DNA of 64,000 nt, taken from assembly GCF_028476545.1 (NCBI RefSeq), contig NW_026732288.1:331635-395634 (forward strand). The letters run 5' to 3'. The stretch comes from Physella acuta. Lineage: Eukaryota > Mollusca > Gastropoda > Physidae. Of the stretch, positions 48,983 through 60,600 are shown piece by piece. The notes under the pieces were generated by a model. The model searched no databases and was not told the DNA's origin. It was given only the letters and a program-made list of their open reading frames with translations. How positions within the stretch are numbered: position 1 is the stretch's first letter; each line of letters begins with the position of its first letter. The position numbers were made by a program, and so were the translations under genes.

Positions 48983-49054
48983 TGAGCGTCCAGGATTCGA
49001 ACCTGGGTTGTCGCGGCCACAACGCGAAGTACTAACCACTATACGATCACGGCC
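48983..49054 (-). pseudogene. tRNA-His(GTG)-like sequence, copy 1
   Basis: 72 nt on the minus strand: GGCCGTGATCGTATAGTGG, anticodon arm TCGCG-TTGTGGC-CGCGA (GTG), T arm CCAGG-TTCGAAT-CCTGG. These match animal tRNA-His well, but the 3' acceptor strand reads ACGCTCA and does not pair with GGCCGTG. T7 follows 4 nt later, a Pol III terminator. Confidence 0.85.
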
Positions 49055-49337
49055 AGCGCGCTCACATCGAATGGGGCCGAAGTAACTGTGTCAATAAGCC
49101 TACAGTCTTGTCGGTATCTTTAGAAATCATGTCCTCAATTTTATGGTCCTTGGGCGTAATTAAATTAAGCTAATTACGGTCTCTAATTGCTAGTTTTTAT
49201 GATTGCATCTGAAATTGTTAGGCGAAAGTAGCGTGTATGCCAAATTTCAGATCTCTAGAGCAATCAGAAGTGGGCTAATTTTCGATGTCAATTTTAACAA
49301 CAAACAAACAAATCCACAAACGCGAAGCTGAGTTAAG

Positions 49338-49577
49338 AATAAAATACTTAAAAAAAACTTTTTAAAAAACCACGTTTTTCTTGTGGACTAAAAAGTAGAA
49401 AATAACTATTTACATACATTTGATGACAAAAAACGTGGGTACGTTCACCATCAAATTTCCCGACCCATCTGCCCGACCCACGTTTTTTGTCATCAAATGT
49501 ATGTAAATAGTTATTTTCTACTTTTTAGTCCACAAGAAAAACGTGGTTTTTTAAAAAGTTTTTTTTAAGTATTTTAT
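49338..49577. repeat. Fold-back element, copy 2, spacer inverted
   Basis: Left arm 49338-49440, right arm 49476-49577, same arms as copy 1. The 35-bp spacer 49441-49475 is the exact reverse complement of that in copy 1. Confidence 0.95.
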
Positions 49578-50000
49578 TTTCTCCTTTTTAGTCCGTTGCT
49601 ACACATGAAAAACGTGGTTTTTAAAAAGTTTTTTATATAGTTTATTTTCTACTTTATCTAATCACTTGATTAAGTATGACTTGACTAAGTGTTTTTAAAT
49701 ACACGGACTAAAAAAATCTTGAGCGACCGATACGCTTTAAACAGAGAAAGGGTGTAATTTACGTTGCTGGCGTGGAGATCTACTCACGAATCACGTGATC
49801 AAATCTCCCATAAACAAACAAATAAACGCGAAGCTGAGTTAAGGAAAAACGTGTTTATGTGTATTTTAGCATGCCCAGCGTACCAACCGTGTCACCGTTA
49901 ACAATGTGTTACCGTGTCCGTTCTCCTTTTTAGTCCGTTGCTACACATGAAAAACGTGGTTTTTAAAAAAAGTGTTTATAAATACACGGACTAAAAATCT

Positions 50001-50072
50001 TGAGCGACCAGGATTCGAACCTGGGTTGTCGCGGCCACAACGCGAAGTACTAACCACTATACGATCACGGCC
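50001..50072 (-). pseudogene. tRNA-His(GTG)-like sequence, copy 2
   Basis: Same arms as copy 1, with acceptor 3' strand TCGCTCA and a T5 run 4 nt downstream. The acceptor stem is again unpaired with GGCCGTG, but upstream TGAGCG can pair with CGCTCA. Confidence 0.85.
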
Positions 50073-50394
50073 AGCGCGCTCACATCGATTGGGGCCGAAG
50101 TAACTGTGTCAATAGGCTTCAAGTCTTGTCGGTATCTTTAGAAATCATGTCCTCAATTTTATGGTCCTTGGGGCGTAATTAAATTAAGCTAATTACGGTC
50201 ACTAATTGCTAGTTTTTATGATTGCATCTGAAATTGTTAGGCGAAAGTAGCATGCATGCCAAATTTCAGGTCTGTAGAGCAATCAGAAGTGGGCTAATTT
50301 TCGATGTCAATTTTAACAACAAACATCCAAACAAACAAACGCGAAGCTGAGTTAAGAAAAACGTTTTAAAAACGTGTTAAAAACGAAGAAGTTA

Positions 50395-50605
50395 TGCGCC
50401 ATATGTCTTGTTGACTCTGACTTCAGCATACTTTTCTTTCTAAATTCGCTTCCATATCTTTTCTATTCAGCATTTTTCTTTTATTTTGAAGTTTTCTCTA
50501 TCAGATGTGTCTCTGTTTGTAGCTAACGAGCCTCGTCTGGCTGGGGTCCGAACTCGCGACTTTTGAAGTTTGCAATCATACGCTCTCCCTCCCAACCAGT
50601 TCTCT
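50395..50605 (-). mobile_element. Degenerate dimeric tRNA SINE remnant
   Basis: On the minus strand: GGTTGGGAGGGAGAGCG head, GCGAGTTCGGACCCC, GACGAGGCTCGTTAGC, and ATGGCGCATAACTTC near the 50395 end. Strongly diverged. Confidence 0.6.
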
Positions 50606-50754
50606 CCTCTTACAACTGTTTCTAAATTGCGACTTAACTCTATTTGGTGCCTCCCACCCCTTCACCACCTCGATGCTTTGTCTTTCCATGATCGTGTCTA
50701 TCGTTATTACAAATATGCACTAAATCTAGTGTTATTAGTTTTATAAATTAATGG

Positions 50755-51215
50755 CATGATCATGCACAATATGGAAGGGATTGACGTGACCATGCACAAT
50801 ATGGAAGTGATTGACGTGATCATGCACAATTGACGTGATCATACACAATATGGAAGTGATTGACGTGATCATGCACAATTGACGTGATCATACACAATAT
50901 GGAAGTGTTTGACGTGATCATGCATAATATGGAAGTGATTGACGTGATCATGCACAATATGGAAGTGTTTGACGTGATCATGCACAATATGGAAGTGTTT
51001 GACGTGATCTTAAACAATATGGAAGTGATTGACGTGATCTTGCACAATATGGAGGGGATTGACGTGATCTTGCACAATATGGAAGGGATTGACGTGATCT
51101 TGCACAATATGGAAGGGATTGACGTGATCTTGCACAATATGGAGGGGATTGACGTGATCTTGCACAATATGGGAGGGATTGACGTGATCATGCACAATAT
51201 GGAAGTGATTCCAGA
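50755..51215. repeat. Minisatellite, 30-bp unit
   Basis: About 15 copies of GATCATGCACAATATGGAAG plus TGATTGACGT. Open frames on both strands reflect the 30-bp period. Confidence 0.96.
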
Positions 51216-51314
51216 GCTTGAAGAAAAATTGCTTGACCTACATCGACATGCCACTTCGGCCCGCGGTCAACTTGTAGTTCGGACCGCCCATTCTAAAAGT
51301 GCCACAGTCATGAT

Positions 51315-52272
<958 letters not shown>

Positions 52273-52280
52273 GTCATGAT

Positions 52281-52614
52281 ACGTCCCCTGAGTAATATCT
52301 CTCCGGTAACTTTATTACTTTTTTGAAAGACTAATATTCCCGATTGAGGGAAAAAAAAGTAGATTGAAAGGTCACGTGTTGTTAGTTTTAACCGAAATAA
52401 TTTCAAAGTACCAAGGGTCTTGGTCGCTTTTGTGGTTTTCCGAGTTGTTTCGTTGTGTAAACATTTTTGTTTTTACAGTTTTCTTTTTTTTTTTTGGGGC
52501 CAATGTGGCACGTCTGTTCAGTGTGCTGTATCTTGCTCTGTTTGTGCCAGCTAAGCACTGTCACGTATTGTTGAGACCAAATCTACGTGACTGATAATGT
52601 AGATTAGATTAGGT
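52281..52614. other. Unassigned intergenic DNA
   Basis: No exon or element recognised; one T run near 52480. Confidence 0.3.
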
Positions 52615-52800
52615 TCAATTTAATTGGTACAGTAGCGGGAAAGGGTACCAGGCAATCCTGGCTCGGCGTCAGGTTCGTTAACCTAGTCCTTATCCTAACC
52701 AGAACTCGACTGTTGGCCCGAGAGTCTCGAGATCCGAACTCGTGACTGCGGGGCGTCCCGATGGGTGCTTGACTCATGCTAGGCTGACCACACTATCCCT
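52615..52800 (-). mobile_element. tRNA-like SINE, degenerate
   Basis: On the minus strand: AGGGATAGTGTGGTCAGCC, AGTCACGAGTTCGGATCTCG (B-box-like), then a body with GGTTAACGAACCTGACGCC. Resembles other SINE heads in the window without a clear family match. Confidence 0.55.
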
Positions 52801-53870
52801 TCATATGCCAATGTCAAGAAACACATAAACTCTACTTCATCTGCACTATGGATCGTTTGGTCTGAAAAAGAGAACTTAACTCTTACTATCCTAACCGGAT
52901 TAATATATAACAGGCCGTACATTTAGTATCACACATAGTACCTGGTTTTTCAAATTATGATTAGGAATTATCATGAACAATACAAGCGGTTCCGTTATAA
53001 GGCTACTGCTCAACGGTAGGAAACAAATCCTACCTAGCCTTAAACCAAAATAGCAGCAGAATAGTCTTAAAGAAGAAAAATAAAAGCAAAGTAATTGTCA
53101 CGTGATAACCTTTGACCAAAAGTGAAATGCATCCTATTGGAAATTTTTACCACGTCGTTGCCTTACCCGAGGCTGTAAACTGGTGCAGTTTGTTGTTTTT
53201 TTGGTTGAGGAAATAATTTGGTGCCTTCGTGTACGTTCGCTCTTGTTAACGTTTCACATGAAGTGGGGGGGATGTCAAAACAAAGTCTCACAATACGAAC
53301 AACATGAGACATTTGTTAAATAAATCCCTCACGTAACCGATCGTGTTGTTTTTGTAATACATTAATATTACAATGTCACCCATCTTCTACAACTTATAAT
53401 ATATGTGGTCTAACATATCTATATATCACTCATGTTTTATGATTTATGTCTAGACCCCCCCCCTCCCCTCCTCCCCCCCCCCCCCCAAAACACATCCCAT
53501 CCCCAGTACACAATTTTTTAAAAATATTCAAATTATGGAAATCAAATTTCCCTATAGAGAAAACAGATTGTTTAAATTATTAACTGCACACGCAAAGCCT
53601 AATTTTTTTGTACAATGAACGAGCGTGTATGCAAAGTTTTCAACTATCTGAAAGTTTGAAAAATAAACGATGAATTTGAACCGTTCCATAAGCTTCAAAG
53701 TGCACTTAAAAATATAATTTATTATTGCTTCCTCGAGACATAAAATCGGTCCCTCTTGAAATATTTAAACAGTTAAAATTGTATCGACCAACACTGTCTT
53801 GTTTAAAAAAATATTTCATTTATTGTGACTAGAAAATAGAGTAGCACTGGTTTAAATAACAAGCAAAACA
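52801..53870. other. Unassigned intergenic DNA
   Basis: AT-rich with a C-rich run near 53454-53486. No coding exon recognised. Confidence 0.35.
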
Positions 53871-54074
53871 TGATGTCGGTTAATGGAGTTAGGTTATTGG
53901 GTGGTGTCAGGTCATTAGGTGATGTTAGGTCAGCGTCCGGTCGATTACTGGTCTGGTCAATATGTAGTGTCATACGCGTAGTGAATTGTCAATTTATGGT
54001 GTCAAAGTTGTAGTGCATGGTTAGTTTGTAGTGAAACTGAATGTCGTACAGTGTAATGTCAGGTCCGTTTGTCA

Positions 54075-54385
54075 GAATATCAATTTCTTCTGTCTGGTGT
54101 CACGTCAATATCTGATGTCATGTCAATACCTTGTGTCACGTCAATATATGATGTCATGTCAAAATCTGGTGTCAATATCTGATGTCATGTCGATATCTGG
54201 TGTCACGTCAATATCTGGTGTCACGTCAATATGTTACGTAAGTATCTGGTGTCACGTCGATATCTGGTGTCACGTCAATATCTGGTGTCACGTCAATATA
54301 TTTTATCACGTCAATATGTTACGTAAGTATCTGGTGTCACGTCAATATCTGATGTCACGTCAATATCTGGTGTCACGTGAATATC
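54075..54385. repeat. Minisatellite, 18-bp unit
   Basis: About 15 copies of CTGGTGTCACGTCAATAT with variants. Each carries a CACGTCA word. Looser GGTGTCAGGTCA-like repeats extend left to about 53880. Confidence 0.9.
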
Positions 54386-54424
54386 AGTGGAGACAGCAGC
54401 TGTCAGATTATCCACACGGTTGAA

Positions 54425-54615
54425 CTCAAAGTAGGTTGTTGTTGGCTGTCTTTCTGGGCTAAGTCGGCCTTCTTTCTCGGCTGTTAAACTAAAGTCGGCT
54501 GTCTTTCTCGACTGTTAAACTAAAGTCGGCTGTCTTTCTCGACTGTTGGCCTTAGTTGGCTGTCTTTCTCGACCGTTGGACTTAGTGAGCTGTCTTTCTC
54601 GACCGTCTTCTCCAG
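54425..54615 (-). repeat. Coding repeat running into the 3' UTR of SLC17 gene B
   Basis: Five or six units of about 30 bp with GGCTGTCTTTCTCGACYGTT. On the minus strand they encode [10 protein letters not shown]-type decapeptides, then the stop at 54520-54522; further units lie past the stop. Confidence 0.88.
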
Positions 54616-57600
54616 ATTCAGGTTTGGACTGGCCCAAGGCTGGACATCACCAGAAGAAAAGATGGCGAAGAAAAGCGCGCCAAAAGCGTAGATCGCGCAG
54701 GAAATGATGAACACAGTTTGCCATTGGGCTTGTGTTTGCTGGAGCAAAAATTTGTTAAAATGTCGGATTATGCAGATTTGAAAAAAAATATTTTAAAACA
54801 AGAAAAATTTTAAAAGATGAAATATAAACAAGAGTATTAAAAATTTATATTATGGATGTAGAGGTGTAATCCAGAAAAGTTTCAAGCTAAAGATTTTTTT
54901 CAAGGGGAAATGCAAAATCCAAAGAGGAATATAAAATAAATAAATTCAATGTTTCGTAAAAAGTTAAACCTGTAGAGGTATTTAGGAATATTGAGGCAAA
55001 AACTTTGTTTTTTTGCGTAATAAAATATTTATCAAAACATCTACATCCTAAATACAATTGAAAATAAACCAAAAACAAACGACAACAAACAACGGGACTA
55101 CATCCTCTGTGATGTAGCCTATGACACTTACAAATTGTGTGGTGTAGCCTATGACACTTACATCTTGTGTAATGTAGCCTATGACACTTACATCTTGTGT
55201 GATGTAGCCTATGACACTTACATCTTGTGTGATGTAGCCTATGACACTTACATCTTTGGTGATGTAGCCTATGACACATCTTGTGTGATGTAGCATATGA
55301 CACTTACATCTTTGGTGGTGTAGCCTATGACACATCTTGTGTGATGTAGCCTATGACACATCTTGTGTGATGTAGCATATGACACTTACATCTTTGGTGA
55401 TGTAGCCTATGACACATCTTGTGTGATGTAGCCTATGACACTTACATCTTGTGTGATGTAGCATATGACACTTACATCTTTGGTGATGTAGCCTATGACA
55501 CATCTTGTGTGATGTAGCCTATAACACTTACATCTTGTGTGATGTAGCCTATGACACATCTCGTGTGATGTAGCCTATGACACATCTAGTGTAATGTAGC
55601 CTATGACACTTACATGTTTTGTGATGTAGCCTATGACACATCTTGTGTGATGTAGCCTATGACACTTACATCTTTGGTGATGTAGCCTATGACAGCCGGC
55701 GCTATAAACCCGGGCAGTGTAGCAAAAGTGTTGGAGATGCCGAAGATGATGCCAGCATAGGGTGGGGCAATGTCCGAGGGGTTCGTCAGGAACCCGGCGC
55801 CATACTGGAACCCACTCATCGAGACGCCCATGATCAGGAGCGTCACCGCCCAGACCGAGTTGGTGCAGTCTAGGAAACCGACGCCCAGCACGAACAGGCC
55901 GGGCAGCAGGACCCCTGGGGGAGAGATGGACACATTAGACCCCTGGGGGAGAGATGGACACATTAGACCCCTGGGGGAGAGATGGACACATTACACCCCT
56001 GGGGGAGAGATGGACACATTAGACCCCTGGGGGAGAGATGGACACATTAGACCCCTGGGGGAGAGATGGACACATTAGACCCCTGGGGGAGAGATGGACA
56101 CATTAGACCCCTGGGGGAGAGATGGACACATTAGACCCCTGGGGGAGAGATGGACACATTAGACCCCTGGGGGAGAGATGGACACATTAGACCCCTGGGG
56201 GAGAGATGGACACATTAGACCCCTGGGGGAGAGATGGACACATTAGACCCCTGGGGGAGAGATGGACACATTAGACCCCTGGGGGAGAGATAGACACATT
56301 AGACCCCTGGGGGAGAGATGGACACATTAGACCCTGGGAGAGAGATGGACACATTAGACCCTGGGGGAGAGATGGACACATTAGACCCCTGGGGGAGAGA
56401 TGGACACATTAGACCCTGGGGGAGAGATGGACACATTAGACCCCTGGGGGAGAGATGGACACATTAGACCCCTGGGAGAGAGATGGACACATTAGACCCC
56501 TGGGGGAGAGATGGGCACATTAGACCCTGGGGGAGAGATGGGCACATTAGACCCTGGGGGGGGGGGGGGGAGATGGACACATTAGACCCAGGGAGAGAGA
56601 TGGACACATTAGACCCCTTTGTATGAGGGGGTTTATGTCAGCATTGAACTACGTCAATGTGTAAATGATTTTGTCATTCTCTATGTGTTTATGTATGTTT
56701 GTATGCGTTCATATCCCACTGAAGTTCTGTGATTGTATATCTATAATAGTTTATGTTATGTAGTTATTTACGTGTTTGAATATTATATAAGTAAGAAATA
56801 CATTTTTAACCAACTTGAAATTTGAAACAAACCCAGACAATAATATATTATTTGAGAATTTCAATTTACATTTTTTCTAGACAAGATCCCTTGCGTGAGC
56901 TCATATGTCATCCCGAAAAATTCGATTAGGTATTACTTTCATTAAGTTCGTAATGAAAAAAAAACATTGAAATGACGGAGTCAGTCTGACTGTAATTAAA
57001 TGGCCACCTCAGGTTAATTAGTTAGCTGATAAAAATGTATTACGCAAGACCCATATAAATTATGCAATGATAATCAGAGTTTCTTCCAGGCATCTCTTCA
57101 GGGGGGGGGGAATAACCCCCCCCCCCCCCCCCCCCGAAAAATTTCTACCGCCCCCCCCCCCGAACGAAATGAAATGTATATAATTTATATAGAAAATAAA
57201 TACTTTTAACAGTGTCCGCTACCCCCCCCCCCCCCGAAGAAAGTCTACCGCCCCCCCCCCCCCCCCGAAAATTTCTAGTGCCCCCCCCAAGGAGAAAAAG
57301 GCTGGAAGAAACACTGATGATAATTGACACTATCTAAGATCTACTTTATTAGTCTACACGATAATGCCACCATTATAAGTGTACAATGCTAGTCTACATG
57401 ACACCAGTACACTAAGTACCACGTGATCATGACACATAACACCACTAAACTGGTGTCTTACCGAGAGTGTTTCCAATTTTTCTGCCCAGAGTTCTCGAGA
57501 CAATTTGTTTCCGCATGATGACGTCAAACACAACACCGCTGATGTTGATGACGATAAAAAATCCGACGTAGGGAAGGGCAGACAAAGCCCCGTTCTGTGA

Positions 57601-60600
57601 ACAGTTGGTTAAATACTGGACAGTTGGTCGATTACTGGATAGGTGGTCAAATACTGGACAGATGGTCAAATACTGGACAGTTGGTCAAATTCTGGACAGT
57701 TGGTCGAATTCTGAACAGTTGGTCAAATACTGGACAGTTGGTCAAATACTGGACAGTTGGTCAAATACTGGACAGGAGGTCAAATACTGAACAGTAGGTC
57801 AAATAATGGACAGATGGTCAAATACTGGACAGGAGGTCAAATATTGAACAGTTGGTCAAATACTGGACATTGGTCAAATACTTGACAGGTTGTCAAATAC
57901 TGGACATTGGTCAAATACTTGACAGGTTGTCAAATACTGGCAAGTTTATTAAATATTGGACAGTTGGTCAAATACTGGACAGTTAGTCAAATATTGGACA
58001 GGTGGTCAAATACTGGACATTGGTCAAATACTTGACAGGTTGTCAAATACTGGCAAGTTTATTAAATATTGGACAGTTGGTCAAATACTGGCCAGTTGGT
58101 CAAATACAGGACAGTTGGTCAAATATTGGTAGGTGGTCAAATATTGGACAGGTGGTCAAATACTGGACATTGGTCAAATACTTGACAGGTTGTCAAATAC
58201 TGGCCAGTTTATTAAATATTGGACAGTTGGTCAAATACTGGCCAGTTGGTCAAATACAGGACAGTTGGTCAAACACTTGACTTTGTCAAATACTGGACAG
58301 TTGGTCAAATACTGGCCAGTTGGTCAAATACTGGACAGTTGGTAAAATACAGAACAGTTGGTCAAATACTGGACAGTTGGTCGAATGCTGGATAGTTGGT
58401 AAAATACTTGACAGGTGGTCAAATACTGGACAGTTGGTCAAATATTGGACAGTTGGTCAAATACTGGACAGTTAGTCAAATATTGGTAGGTGGTCAAATA
58501 CTCGACAGTTGGTCAAATACTGGACTGTTGGTCAAATGCTGGACAGTTGGTCTAATACTGGACAGTTGGTCAAATTCTGGACAGTTGGTCGAATTCTGAA
58601 CAGTTGGTCAAATACTGGACAGTTGGTCAAATACTGGACAGTTGGTCAAATACAGGACAGTTGGTCAAATACATTTTTATTTGACTGTTACAACATTTCA
58701 CATCTGTTAGAAACAGGGATTGGATCATGACGTCATCTGACACCGTGTTACACTAGTCACGTCTCCACCAGTCACTAACAGTTTAGGAAAGTTATCTGGG
58801 AAATGCTTAGTAGTCGCTAACTGTGAAATAAAATTTCTCTGGGAAATTCAGGTATCACCCTCTGCCTCTGTAGTGCCACGTATGACGTCACTTCCTAAGA
58901 GATCATCGAAAAATCTTTAAAACATGTACACGTACCGACTGTATTGGGAAATACAAAACCTCCTTTAAGTAGGTTGGTATGTTAGTGAGGAAGGTGTAGG
59001 TTCCCCAGTTGGAGCAGGTGTGGCTGACGATGATAGCCCAAACCTTCATGGACTTGGCGATCTCCAGCCAGGGGGTGGGGCGGTTGTCCTGGTGGGGGGA
59101 GTCAACGGGGTCAAATATTAGAACAATTTGAAAATACAACTTAAGTTTAAAAGGAGTGTAAAAAATTAAACTTCAATTCAAGACTTTTGAAGAAAAGCAT
59201 TTCAAATACATATTATCTATAAAATCTAAAAAAAAAAAAATATTTAAAAAAAAAAGTATAATTTTAAAGGCATTTTAAAAAATTATTTCATGAAATATTA
59301 AGTCAAGTGTAAATTAATTCTACGACTTAAAAATGTGTCAATGGGATAAATTTATAAATTTTATAATTTTTTACAAGAATTATTTTTTTTAAATCTACTT
59401 AATTAAACGGCTGCAGATAAGGTAAACCTTACCTGCAGACAAACCTACCTTGACGTCTACAGACACAACAAACCTACCTTGACGTCTACAGACACAACAA
59501 ACCTATCTTGACGTCTACAGACACAACAAACCTACCTTGACGTCTACAGACACAACAAACCTACCTTGACGTCTACAGACACAACAAACCTACCTTGCCG
59601 TCTACAGATACAACAAACCAACCTTGACGTCTACAGACACAACAAACCTACCTTCACGTCTATAGACACAACAAACCTACCTTCACGTCTACAGACACAA
59701 CAAACCTACCTTGACGTCTACAGACACAACAAACCTACCTGACGTCTACAGACACAACAAACCTACCTTGACGTCTACAGACACAACAAACCTACCTTGG
59801 CGTCTACAGACACAACAAACCTACCTTGACGTCTACAGACACAACAAACCTACCTTAACGTCTACAGACACAACCTACCTTGACGTCTACAGACACAACC
59901 TACCTTGACGTCTACAGACACAACAAACCTACCTTGACGTCTACAGACACAACAAACCTACCTTCGCATCTACAGACACAACAAACCTACCTTGACGTCT
60001 ACAGACACAACAAACCTACCTTGACGTCAACAGACACAACAAACCTACCTTCACGTCTACAGACACAACAAACCTACCTTGACGTCTACAGACACAACAA
60101 ACCTACCTTGACGTCTACAGACACAACAAACCTACCTTGACGTCTACAGACACAACAAACCTACCTTGACGTCTACAGACACAACAAACCTACCTTGACG
60201 TCTACAGACACAACAAACCTTCCTTGACGTCTGCAGACACAACAAACCTACCTTGACGTCTACAGACACAACCTACCTGTACGTCTACAGACACAACAAA
60301 CCTACCTTGACGTCTACAGACACAACAAACCTACCTTCACATCTACAGACACAACAAACCTACCTTGACGTCAACAGACACAACCTACCTTGACGTCTAC
60401 AGACACAACAAACCTACCTTGACGTCAACAGACACAACAAACCTACAGACACAACAAACCTACCTTCACGCCTTAAGAAACAACAAACCTACCTTGACGT
60501 CTACAGACACAACAAACCTTGACGTCTACAGAAACAACAAACCTACCTTGACGTCTACAGAAACAAAAAACCTACCTTGACGTCTACAGACACAACAAAC

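Larger units (their letters stand above)
48841..50370. repeat. Duplicated composite unit carrying the fold-back and tRNA-His-like parts
   Basis: A segment of roughly 740 bp (fold-back, CTCCTTTTTAGTCCG arm, tRNA-like, body with GCCAAATTTCAGATCTC, tail AACAAACAAACAAA and GCGAAGCTGAGTTAA) occurs twice in tandem, 48596-49337 and 49338-50370. The second copy has about 270 bp extra at 49733-49992. The body ends like a SINE or LINE tail. Confidence 0.8.

Noticed and set aside
49733-49992. Separate insertion element in the second fold-back unit
   Set aside because: It contains re-copied pieces of the same unit (CTCCTTTTTAGTCCG, TAAATACACGGAC) and no termini, so a local rearrangement is more likely.
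48983-50072. Functional tRNA-His genes
   Set aside because: Acceptor stems do not pair, and both copies sit in a duplicated mobile-like unit; called tRNA-like pseudogenes instead.
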